A stretch of 8,197 nucleotides of DNA, from positions 1 to 8,197 of the forward strand of contig SKPY01000056.1 of NCBI GenBank assembly GCA_007119305.1. The letters are read 5' to 3'. This document shows, one piece after another, positions 1 through 5,386 of the stretch; the first letter of the stretch is position 1; every line of letters begins with the position of its first letter. A program made the translations under genes and the position numbers. Origin of the DNA: Nitriliruptorales bacterium. GTDB taxonomy: Bacteria > Actinomycetota > Nitriliruptoria > Euzebyales > Egibacteraceae. The notes under the pieces were generated by a model. It did no database searches and was not told the origin of the DNA. It saw only the letters and a list, made by a program, of their open reading frames with translations.

Positions 1-129
1 GACGGGGTGTTCGCCGCCGGCGACGTGGTCGACCACATCTACCGCCAGGCGGTGACCGCCGCCGGGATGGGCTGCAAGGCCGCGATCGACGCCGAGCGCT
101 GGCTGGAGGCCCGCGGCGGGGGGAGCTAG
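1..129 (+). CDS. trxB: Thioredoxin reductase, C-terminal end (partial)
   Basis: Only the last 42 codons are present; the 5' part lies outside the window. Frame 1 reads from the first base and ends at TAG 127-129. The fragment has the typical end of low-molecular-weight thioredoxin reductases: VFAAGDV at residues 3-9, whose Asp normally contacts FAD, then YRQAVTAAGMGCKAAIDAE, which closes the FAD domain. The family uses NADPH and FAD to reduce thioredoxin in the cytoplasm. The substrate gene trxA follows on the same strand, but an IS630 element now separates the two. The T and A of the stop codon are the target duplication of that element and the G is its first base. Because the far flank continues with G, the stop was TAG before insertion too, so the protein is unchanged. 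Identification is strong despite the short length. Confidence 0.93.
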   Translation, partial: DGVFAAGDVVDHIYRQAVTAAGMGCKAAIDAERWLEARGGGS

Positions 130-151
130 TGTAGTGTCTCAGTATTAACTG
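129..151 (+). repeat. IS terminal inverted repeat, transposase-distal end
   Basis: The first 12 bases, GTGTAGTGTCTC, are the exact reverse complement of 1264-1275. After a short mismatched stretch the match resumes through TAACTG. The flanking TA is at 127-128. The repeat also contains the transposase stop codon. Confidence 0.9.
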
Positions 152-1230
152 GCGATTGCGTCGAGGGTCCTGCGGGCGCGGCGGACCTTGTCCAGGATCG
201 ACTCGGCGGTGGCGGTCCACACCAGCGGGGTGGGGTCGGCGTTGTGCGCATCCAGGTAGGCCTCGATCGCGGAGATCAGGTCAGGCACCGACCCGAAGGT
301 GCCCCGGCGGATGGCCTTGTCGGTCAACTCACGAAACCAGCGCTCCACCAGGTTGAGCCACGAGCTCGACGTCGGCGTGAAGTGGAAGTGGAAGCGGGGA
401 TGCTTGGCCAGCCACGCGCTGACGTCGGGATGGGTGTGGGTGCCGTAGTTGTCAAGGATCATGTGCACCGCCAGGTGCTTGGGCACCTCGCGGTCGATGG
501 TGCGCAGGAACTTGAGGAACTCGTCGTGGCGGTGACGCGGCAGGCACTGGCCGATGACCCTGCCGCTGACGACTTCCAACGCCGCGAACAGCGTGGTGGT
601 GCCGTTGCGCTTGTAGTCGTGGGTCATGGTGCCCGCCCGGCCCTTCTTCAACGGCAACGACGGCTGGGTGCGGTCCAGCGCCTGGATCTGGGACTTCTCG
701 TCCATGCACAGCACCACCGCCTTGTCCGGCGGGTCCAGGTACAGCCCGACCACGTCGACCAGCTTGTCTTCGAACTTCGCATCGTTGGAGACCTTGAACG
801 TGTCGACCTGGTGGGGCTTGAGGTCCAGCGCCGACCAGATGCGCTGCACCGTCGCAGGGCTGACACCCTTGGCCTTGGCCATCGACCGACACGACCAGTG
901 CGTCGCACCCGGCGGTGTCTCCTGCAGCGTGGTGCGCACGATGTCGGCCACCTGCTCGTCGCTGATCGACGGCTTGCGGCCACGACCCGCACGCACCACC
1001 CCCAGCCCCGCCAGACCCTCCTCGACGAAGCGCGTCCGCCACGCCGCCACCGACGACGCCGACACCCCCAACCGCGTGCCGATCGCGGTGTTCGCCAGCC
1101 CGTCGGCCGCCAGCAGCAACGCCCGCGCTGCCACCACCTCCCGATGCGCTGCGCTGGACCGGCTCGACAGCGTCTCCAGCACCTCGCGCTGAGCCTCGGA
1201 CAACGGCATGGGCGGTGTCGGCGGCCTCAT
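145..1230 (-). CDS. IS630-family DDE transposase
   Basis: The 361-residue product is full length for the family and has no frameshift. The N-terminal part, about residues 10-75, is a helix-turn-helix domain (LANTAIGTRLGVSASSVAAW), followed by a second winged-helix-like region to about residue 140 (GVSPATVQRIW). The catalytic DDE domain follows: Asp177 in LCMDEKSQIQALDR, Asp260 in MILDNYGTH, and Glu296 in SWLNLVERWF, with 35 residues between the last two. MDEKS, DNYGTH and SSWLNLVE are IS630-type signatures. Such enzymes cut and paste their element into TA dinucleotides, which fits the flanking TAs. The start at 1230 is ATG; Met8 (1209) is an alternative. No Shine-Dalgarno sequence precedes 1230, but TATGGT six bases upstream suggests a leaderless start. 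It lies antisense to its trxB and trxA neighbours. Confidence 0.95.
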   Translation of the reverse strand: MRPPTPPMPLSEAQREVLETLSSRSSAAHREVVAARALLLAADGLANTAIGTRLGVSASSVAAWRTRFVEEGLAGLGVVRAGRGRKPSISDEQVADIVRTTLQETPPGATHWSCRSMAKAKGVSPATVQRIWSALDLKPHQVDTFKVSNDAKFEDKLVDVVGLYLDPPDKAVVLCMDEKSQIQALDRTQPSLPLKKGRAGTMTHDYKRNGTTTLFAALEVVSGRVIGQCLPRHRHDEFLKFLRTIDREVPKHLAVHMILDNYGTHTHPDVSAWLAKHPRFHFHFTPTSSSWLNLVERWFRELTDKAIRRGTFGSVPDLISAIEAYLDAHNADPTPLVWTATAESILDKVRRARRTLDAIAS

Positions 1231-1236
1231 AGACGC

Positions 1237-1242
1237 ACCATA
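1237..1242 (-). promoter_or_regulatory. Candidate -10 element of the transposase (leaderless)
   Basis: On the minus strand, TATGGT fits the actinobacterial TANNNT -10 pattern and is separated by six bases from the ATG at 1230. That would put the first transcribed base at the start codon. The spacing is the same as in the amidase gene. No convincing -35 is seen, so this is an inference from the spacing and the lack of an RBS. Confidence 0.4.
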
Positions 1243-1252
1243 CCAAAATCCA

Positions 1253-1275
1253 CAGTTATTTACGAGACACTACAC
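1253..1275 (-). repeat. IS terminal inverted repeat, transposase-proximal end
   Basis: GAGACACTACAC at 1264-1275 is the exact reverse complement of 129-140, and the imperfect match continues inward to about 1253. The flanking TA is at 1276-1277. This end lies just upstream of the transposase start, as is usual for the left end of an IS. Confidence 0.9.
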
Positions 1276-1323
1276 TAGCCCGGGCCTCCTCGGACACGAG
1301 ACTCGCGCGGGGCGTGCTCCGTC

Positions 1324-1332
1324 TGCTAGCAT
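1324..1332 (+). promoter_or_regulatory. Candidate extended -10 promoter for trxA
   Basis: TGCTAGCAT is an extended -10 (TGN plus TAGCAT, matching TANNNT). It lies about 50 bases inside the restored host sequence, beyond the IS, and would start transcription near 1339. That would leave a leader of about 180 bases before trxA containing the hairpin at 1397-1422. If so, the IS insertion left the trxA promoter intact. No clear -35 is visible. Confidence 0.4.
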
Positions 1333-1396
1333 CGCCCGAGCACCACAACGGTCACCAACTTGCGGTTCGGCTGTCCCCCCGTCATCCGAACCGCCC

Positions 1397-1422
1397 GCGA
1401 GGGGCGCTCCGGCGCCCCTCGC
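1397..1422 (+). terminator. Strong GC hairpin in the trxB-trxA gap: terminator or attenuator
   Basis: A perfect 11-base-pair stem (GCGAGGGGCGC paired with GCGCCCCTCGC) closes a four-base loop, TCCG. It is followed by the short pyrimidine-rich run TTCTTCGT, without a long T tract. Many actinobacterial intrinsic terminators look like this. Before the IS arrived it would have ended trxB transcription. If the -10 at 1324-1332 is real, it also sits in the trxA leader. The rest of the gap, to 1505, holds nothing I recognise. Confidence 0.5.
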
Positions 1423-1517
1423 TTCTTCGTGGCCCGCCCGGCTGCGGCGCCGCGAGGAATAGTCGTCGCGTCCACCCGGTTGCAGCAGGCGAGCCCGCAA
1501 CGCACAAGGAGATGCGC

Positions 1518-1844
1518 ATGAGCAAGCCCGAGGTCGTCACCGACGCGACCTGGTCGCCCGAGGTCCTCGAGTCGGACGTGCCCGTCCTCGTGGACTTCTG
1601 GGCCGAGTGGTGCGGCCCGTGCCGCATGGTCGCGCCGGTGGTCGAGGAGATCGCCGCGGAGCAGGCCGGCAAGCTGAAGGTCCGCAAGCTCAACGTCGAC
1701 GAGAACCCCGACACCGCTCGCACCTACCGGGTCATGTCGATCCCGACGCTGATCCTGTTCGCGGACGGCCAGGAGCGCAAGCGCATCGTGGGCGCGAAAG
1801 GCAAGGGCCAGCTGCTCGCCGAGATCGACGAGCACGTCGCCTGA
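1518..1844 (+). CDS. trxA: Thioredoxin
   Basis: A 108-residue cytoplasmic thioredoxin, the standard length. The redox motif WCGPC lies at residues 31-35 (Cys32, Cys35) in the context VDFWAEWCGPC. The buried Asp26 and the cis-proline Pro76 in SIPT, followed by TLILFADG, are present, matching E. coli thioredoxin numbering. It reduces disulfides in client proteins such as ribonucleotide reductase and is itself reduced by the TrxB encoded just upstream. The start is ATG 1518, chosen because AAGGAG at 1506-1511 lies six bases upstream; an in-frame ATG at 1512 overlaps the end of that site and is less likely. The gene is separated from trxB by the IS and a 240-base leader, so it is probably transcribed from its own promoter. 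The cwlM-like gene follows after 123 bases. Confidence 0.97.
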   Translation: MSKPEVVTDATWSPEVLESDVPVLVDFWAEWCGPCRMVAPVVEEIAAEQAGKLKVRKLNVDENPDTARTYRVMSIPTLILFADGQERKRIVGAKGKGQLLAEIDEHVA

Positions 1845-1877
1845 CGACGCTGCTCCGCCGGTCCGCCGCAGCGCCGC

Positions 1878-1931
1878 GCGGACGGTCGGGCCGGCGCGGC
1901 ACGGTGCGGACGGTCAGCCGGCGCTGCGCGG
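1878..1931 (+). repeat. Two-copy imperfect direct repeat after trxA
   Basis: Two near-copies, 1878-1904 and 1906-1931, each start GCGGACGGTC, continue with GCCGGCGC and end in CGG; they differ by one indel and a few substitutions. A 10-base inverted repeat (1867-1876 against 1919-1928, CGCAGCGCCG type) brackets most of the block, so the RNA could fold and act as a trxA terminator. There is no T tract. Confidence 0.6.
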
Positions 1932-1955
1932 GCGGTGCGAGTCGGCCCCGCTGCC

Positions 1956-1961
1956 TAGACT
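1956..1961 (+). promoter_or_regulatory. -10 element for a leaderless amidase transcript
   Basis: TAGACT matches the actinobacterial TANNNT -10 and lies six bases before the GTG at 1968. A start at the G of the GTG would be normally spaced. No purine-rich Shine-Dalgarno sequence lies before this GTG, which fits leaderless translation. The -35 region is not recognisable. Confidence 0.6.
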
Positions 1962-1967
1962 GCGCTC

Positions 1968-3086
1968 GTGACCGACACCATCCGCCTCGGCGACTCGGGC
2001 CCCGCCGTCCGCGATCTCCAGCAGCGCCTCGCGCGCCTTGTCGACGCCGACCTGCCGATCGACAGCGCGTTCGGTGAACGCACCCGCACCGCCGTGCGTC
2101 GGTTCCAGCAGGCCCGGGGGCTCGCCGCCGACGGCGTGGTGGAACCGGAGACGTGGCGTGCGCTCGTCGAGGCCGGCTATGCGCTCGGCGACCGTCTGCT
2201 GTGGCACACGCGCCGCATGCTGCGCGGTGACGACGTCCTCGACCTCCAGCATCGGCTCAACCAGCTCGGCTTCGACGCCGGCCCAGAGGACGGGATCTTC
2301 GGGCCGCTCACCCAGTCCGCCGTCGAGGAGTTCCAGCGCAACGTCGGCCTCGACGTCGACGGGGTCGCAGGGCCAGAGCTGCTCGAGGCGCTCCGGCGTC
2401 TGCGCCGCGCCCACCAGACGGGCGGAGTGGCGGTGCGGCTGCGGGAGCGTGAGTCGTTGCGCCGGCTGTCAGCGCGGGGGATCGTCGGTGCGCGCATCCT
2501 GGTCGATCCGGCCCACGGGCCCGACGACCCCGGCCACGTCGGTCCGAGCGGCGTCCCGGAGAGCGCGATCACCTGGGACCTCGGCCACCGGCTCGCAGCG
2601 CGGCTTGCGGCGCGTGGCGCGCACGTGCTCCTGTCCCGCGGACCGCACACCACGCCCGACCAGAGCGCGCGGGCGCGGCTGGCGAACGAGCAAGGTGTCG
2701 ACGCGGTCCTGTCCCTCGCGGTGAACGCCCTCGACACCCCGTCGGCGTGCGGCTCGAGCTGCTACTACTTCGGGGCGCCGCATTTCGTGTCGGAGGGGGG
2801 CCAGCGTCTCGCCGAGCTCGTGCAAGCGGCTGTGGTCGCAGACGGCTGGCTCCCCGACGGGCGCGTCCATCCGATGACCTGGTCGCTGCTGCGCGAGACC
2901 CGCATGCCCGCCGTGGTGATCGAGCCGGCGTTCATCACCAACCCCGACGACGAGGCTCGTCTGCTCGCTCCCGCTGAGCTCGACGGGCTGGCGGGCGGGT
3001 TGGCCGACGCGGTCACCGCGTTCTTCGAGTCCGCGCCGGATGCGCCGCTCGCGGCTGCGGCCGGGACCGGGCCCCGAGCGTCCTGA
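1968..3086 (+). CDS. cwlM: CwlM-like N-acetylmuramoyl-L-alanine amidase homologue, probably inactive
   Basis: The 372-residue product has two peptidoglycan-binding (PG_binding_1) domains, about residues 5-70 (AVRDLQQRL, FGERTRTAVRRFQ) and 83-145 (VLDLQHRLNQLGF, FGPLTQSAVEEFQ). An Amidase_3 domain follows at about 175-355. No signal peptide or membrane segment is visible, so it should be cytoplasmic, as reported for mycobacterial CwlM, which regulates MurA rather than cutting cell wall. Of the Amidase_3 zinc and catalytic residues, His183 (VDPAHG), Glu198 (PESAITWDL) and Glu319 (VVIEPAFITN) remain. The histidine expected in the SxHxN motif is Ala251 (LSLAVNA). Mycobacterial CwlM also lost zinc histidines, so a regulatory role is likely. 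The short Ala-rich C-terminus lacks the Thr-containing tail known to be phosphorylated there. The start is GTG, leaderless. Its place after trxA matches mycobacterial cwlM. The regulatory role is inferred from homology. Confidence 0.88.
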   Translation: MTDTIRLGDSGPAVRDLQQRLARLVDADLPIDSAFGERTRTAVRRFQQARGLAADGVVEPETWRALVEAGYALGDRLLWHTRRMLRGDDVLDLQHRLNQLGFDAGPEDGIFGPLTQSAVEEFQRNVGLDVDGVAGPELLEALRRLRRAHQTGGVAVRLRERESLRRLSARGIVGARILVDPAHGPDDPGHVGPSGVPESAITWDLGHRLAARLAARGAHVLLSRGPHTTPDQSARARLANEQGVDAVLSLAVNALDTPSACGSSCYYFGAPHFVSEGGQRLAELVQAAVVADGWLPDGRVHPMTWSLLRETRMPAVVIEPAFITNPDDEARLLAPAELDGLAGGLADAVTAFFESAPDAPLAAAAGTGPRAS

Positions 3087-3099
3087 GCGGTGGGTCGGG

Positions 3100-3171
3100 C
3101 CTGCTCGACGCCTCGGCGACGTGTGGCGCGGGGAGCCTGCTCGACGCCGCTGGGCGCTGTGGCGCGTGCAG
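3100..3171 (+). repeat. Tandem 36-base repeat between convergent genes
   Basis: Two adjacent 36-base units, 3100-3135 and 3136-3171, both begin CCTGCTCGACGCC and share TGTGGCGCG; 28 of 36 positions match. They fill most of the 95-base gap between the stops of the amidase gene and the GNAT gene. No standard terminator with a T run is visible in the gap. Confidence 0.75.
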
Positions 3172-3181
3172 GCCCGCGCGC

Positions 3182-3802
3182 TCACGAGGGGGTGCGCACC
3201 GGCGCCGGCGCACGGCGTCGCGAGAGCCTGCCGAGCACCGCCTCGAGGGCCCGGCTCAGCGACTCCTGCCAGCGGGCGGTCTGCCGCAGATCAAGGCGCA
3301 GCAGCGGCAGCCGCGGATCGTCGTAGAGCACCGCGAAGCCGTTGGCGAGCAGGAACCGCTCCGTGAGGATGCACGTCGCCAGTGGGTCACCGGCGCGGAC
3401 CCCATAGGCCTCCAACGCGCGGCCGCCCCGCTGGTGGGTCTCCCGCAGGAGGGCCTGGAGCAGCAGGCGGGCGAGGCCGGTGTGCCGGGCCTCGGGCGCG
3501 ACCCACAGGGTCGCCAGCAGCAACGCGTCCTGCGACACCGCATGACTGAGCTGGCGTGCCCGCCGCAGGTGGGTCGGCGGGGCGAAGACGCCGAAGCCGA
3601 CCAGGCGATCGTCCACGTAGCAGGCCAGTCCCGGCGGGCCCCACTCGAGCTGCGTGGCCTGCACCCACGCTTCCTTGGCCTGCCTGCCCTGGGGCGCTGC
3701 GCCGCGGGGCGCATCGGCGACCTCCCAGAACAGACACGACCGGCACGGTTCCGGCAGGCTCTCCAGCACCGCGACGTCCAGGTCGCGCAGCCGTCGACTC
3801 AC
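3182..3802 (-). CDS. GNAT-family N-acetyltransferase with N-terminal CxxC motif
   Basis: A 206-residue protein. The GNAT core covers about residues 58-160: a beta strand GLACYVDDRLVGFGVFAP, then LLLATLWVAPEARHTGLARLLLQALL, whose RHTGLA (residues 106-111) is the acetyl-CoA pyrophosphate loop, and ERFLLANGFAVLYDD, the usual late GF motif. Ahead of the core is EPCRSCLFWEV with Cys20 and Cys23, a feature of the acetyltransferase-like proteins found near parB and cwlM in actinobacteria; I recall this pattern but could not check it. The acceptor substrate is unknown. The GTG start at 3802 lies 15 bases after the stop of the small membrane-protein gene, with only a weak GAGG upstream, so the two are probably co-transcribed and coupled. 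The C-terminal tail, about 175-206, is basic and uncharacterised. Confidence 0.85.
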   Translation of the reverse strand: MSRRLRDLDVAVLESLPEPCRSCLFWEVADAPRGAAPQGRQAKEAWVQATQLEWGPPGLACYVDDRLVGFGVFAPPTHLRRARQLSHAVSQDALLLATLWVAPEARHTGLARLLLQALLRETHQRGGRALEAYGVRAGDPLATCILTERFLLANGFAVLYDDPRLPLLRLDLRQTARWQESLSRALEAVLGRLSRRRAPAPVRTPS

Positions 3803-3817
3803 AGGCTGGCCTCGGGG

Positions 3818-3964
3818 TCAGGGGGACGGTGAGGGCGGCGACGCGGACCGGGCGTCCTTGCGTGGGACGAGCAAGGCGACGAGCGCGCCGACGAGCAGGC
3901 CCAGCGCCAGGCCGACGAGCGCTCTGACCGCCGGGTGGGGGCCCGGTTCACGCGCGTTGCGCAC
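3818..3964 (-). CDS. Small single-pass membrane protein, unknown function
   Basis: This 48-codon gene gives a 48-residue product. It begins with GTG at 3962-3964. A near-perfect Shine-Dalgarno sequence, GGAGGTGA (minus strand, 3972-3979), lies seven bases upstream, and a TACACT -10 (4005-4010) sits further up. Residues 1-13 are polar. Residues 14-33 form one strongly hydrophobic helix rich in Ala, Leu, Val and Gly (ALVGLALGLLVGALVALLV). A positively charged PRKDAR stretch then leads to a Ser/Pro-rich end (SASPPSPSP). The basic residues after the helix would favour a cytoplasmic C-terminus. A Gly at every fourth or fifth position in the helix could favour packing against another helix. The gene ends 15 bases before the GNAT start, suggesting an operon. 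I recognise no family and assign no function. Confidence 0.6.
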   Translation of the reverse strand: MRNAREPGPHPAVRALVGLALGLLVGALVALLVPRKDARSASPPSPSP

Positions 3965-3971
3965 AGTCTCG

Positions 3972-3979
3972 TCACCTCC
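3972..3979 (-). promoter_or_regulatory. Shine-Dalgarno site that fixes the small membrane-protein start
   Basis: On the minus strand GGAGGTGA is close to the full anti-Shine-Dalgarno complement and lies seven bases before the GTG at 3964. It is the best ribosome-binding site in the window and the main reason to accept the 48-residue gene. Confidence 0.65.
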
Positions 3980-4004
3980 GCCACGGGTCCACTGCGACGT
4001 CGCG

Positions 4005-4010
4005 AGTGTA
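4005..4010 (-). promoter_or_regulatory. -10 element for the small membrane protein-GNAT unit
   Basis: TACACT on the minus strand matches TANNNT. It would start transcription near 3998, giving a leader of about 34 bases that includes the Shine-Dalgarno at 3972-3979. No clear -35 is seen. The element faces away from the aminotransferase promoter. Confidence 0.5.
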
Positions 4011-4076
4011 GCCGCGCCGGTCGCGCGCATCCGGGGGCGGCGGTGGCGCCGCACGTGCGCCGGAGCCCCGAGGGTG

Positions 4077-4082
4077 TACCCT
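4077..4082 (+). promoter_or_regulatory. -10 element for the aminotransferase-ligase operon
   Basis: TACCCT fits TANNNT and would start transcription near 4089. The resulting 32-base leader contains GGAG at 4111-4114, six bases before the GTG at 4121. The -35 is not recognisable. Confidence 0.45.
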
Positions 4083-4120
4083 GCGGCGACGCCTTCCGCC
4101 GGCGACACCCGGAGCCGACC

Positions 4121-5386
4121 GTGTCGCAGATCCGCCTCGACCCCTACCTGCAACGCTACGCCGGTCGCACCCGCGGCATGTCCGCCTCGGAGATCCGGGC
4201 GCTGTTCGCGGTCGCGAGCCGGCCCGAGGTCGTCTCGCTCGCCGGCGGGATGCCCGACACGACGGCGCTGGACTACGACGCCGTGGCGGCGGTCTTCGAG
4301 GAGGTGGCCCGCTCCTTCGGGCCCACCGCGCTGCAGTACGGCGGTGGCCAGGGGCTGGCCGAGCTGCGTGAGCGCCTCGTCGAGGTGATGGCCGCCGAGC
4401 ACGTGCCGGGCCACGCGGACGACCTCGTCGTCACCACCGGGGGCCAGCAGGGCCTCGATCTGCTGGCGAAGCTGTTCTGCGACCCGGGGGACATCGTGCT
4501 GGCCGAGGGGCCCTCCTACGTGGGGGCGCTCGGGGCGTTCAGCGCCTACCAGGCCGAGGTGCGTCACCTTGCCATGGACGACCAGGGTCTCGTGCCGGAA
4601 GCGGTCGGGGACCTGCTCGCCGAGCTCGCCGTGCAGGGCAAGCGGGCGAAGTTCCTCTACACCGTCCCGAACCACCACAACCCCGCCGGGGTCTCCCTCG
4701 CGCCGGCGCGGCGCGAGCAGCTCATCGAGCTCGCCCAGCGCCACGACCTGCTGATCATCGAGGACAACCCCTACGGGCTGCTCGACTTCAAGGGGGCCGA
4801 GCACAGCCCGCTGAAGGCGCTGGACCCCGAGCGCGTGTGCTACGTCGGGACGCTGTCGAAGATCTTCGCCCCGGGGATCCGGATCGGCTGGATCGCCGCA
4901 GCGGCGCCCCTGCGCGACAAGCTCGTGCTGCTCAAGGAGGCGGCGGACCTCTGCCAGTCCAACCTCACCCAGTACGTCGCGGAGCGCTGGCTCGCCACCC
5001 AGCCGTGGCGGCGGCAGATCGACGAGTTCCGCGAGCTGTACCGCGCCCGCTGTCAGTCCATGCTCGAGGAGATGGCGTCCGAGCTGCCCGCCGCCTGCTC
5101 CTGGAACGAGCCGACGGGGGGCATGTTCGTGTGGGCGCGCCTGCCCGACGGCGTCGACTCCCGCGAGCTGCTCGCCAAGGCCCTGTCGGCCCGGGTGGCC
5201 TACGTCCCCGGCGGGGCGTTCTACGCGGACGGCAGCGGCCACCGCGAGCTGCGGCTGTGCTTCTCGTTCGCCGATGCCGAACGGCTCCGGGAGGGCATCC
5301 GCCGGCTGGCGAAGGTCGTGACCGCCGAGGTCGAGCTGATCCACGCCGTCTACGGGGGTCTGCCACCCAGGGAGGCGGGCTCGTGA
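4121..5386 (+). CDS. Fold-type I PLP-dependent aminotransferase (aminoadipate/LysN-like)
   Basis: The 421-residue product is a full-length class I/II aminotransferase without the N-terminal GntR domain of MocR proteins. PLP-site residues can be placed: TTGGQQG at 105-111 holds the phosphate, Asn187 in HHNPAG, Asp215 and Tyr218 in IIEDNPYG, the Schiff-base Lys247 in GTLSKIFAPGIRIGW, and the carboxylate-binding Arg378 in ELRLCFSF. The N-terminal SLAGGMPD and the GTLSK-APG-R-GW arrangement resemble the 2-aminoadipate (LysN) and MocR-like branch, but the amino donor and acceptor cannot be read from sequence. The unusual HHNPAG replaces the more common QNPTG. The GTG at 4121 has GGAG six bases upstream; the open frame extends further 5' but with no better start. 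It overlaps the next gene by GTGA, so the two are translationally coupled. Confidence 0.9.
   Translation: MSQIRLDPYLQRYAGRTRGMSASEIRALFAVASRPEVVSLAGGMPDTTALDYDAVAAVFEEVARSFGPTALQYGGGQGLAELRERLVEVMAAEHVPGHADDLVVTTGGQQGLDLLAKLFCDPGDIVLAEGPSYVGALGAFSAYQAEVRHLAMDDQGLVPEAVGDLLAELAVQGKRAKFLYTVPNHHNPAGVSLAPARREQLIELAQRHDLLIIEDNPYGLLDFKGAEHSPLKALDPERVCYVGTLSKIFAPGIRIGWIAAAAPLRDKLVLLKEAADLCQSNLTQYVAERWLATQPWRRQIDEFRELYRARCQSMLEEMASELPAACSWNEPTGGMFVWARLPDGVDSRELLAKALSARVAYVPGGAFYADGSGHRELRLCFSFADAERLREGIRRLAKVVTAEVELIHAVYGGLPPREAGS

Larger units (their letters stand above)
129..1275 (-). mobile_element. Complete IS630-family insertion sequence
   Basis: An 1147-base element flanked by TA at 127-128 and 1276-1277, the duplicated TA target that is the hallmark of the IS630/Tc1 superfamily. 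The ends are inverted repeats: the outer 12 bases, GTGTAGTGTCTC, are identical, and imperfect identity continues to about 23 bases (roughly 19 of 23 match, including a shared TAACTG). A single intact transposase gene fills the element on the minus strand, so the transposase-proximal end is at 1253-1275. The transposase stop codon (145-147) lies inside the distal repeat. With no decay in ends, target duplication or reading frame, the insertion looks recent and the copy may be active. No other cargo gene is present. Confidence 0.93.

Noticed and set aside
244..1278. A 344-codon plus-strand frame opposite the transposase
   Set aside because: Arg-rich composition and no motif; the opposite strand has a full IS630 transposase.
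1968..3086. Secreted cell-wall hydrolase
   Set aside because: No signal peptide or membrane helix is present, and a zinc-ligand histidine is missing.
3935..4120. Upstream extension of the aminotransferase frame
   Set aside because: It would cross the divergent promoters and the small membrane-protein gene. GTG 4121 has a Shine-Dalgarno site and gives the usual family length.
3818..5344. A 508-codon open frame antisense to the aminotransferase
   Set aside because: It is mainly the GC-rich reverse of a well-supported PLP enzyme and shows no domain. Only its last 48 codons, with their own Shine-Dalgarno and start, are accepted as a separate small gene.
4837..5382. Upstream extension of the ligase frame
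   Set aside because: It overlaps the aminotransferase out of frame and is Arg/Pro-rich. The conserved Ddl N-terminus begins just after GTG 5383.
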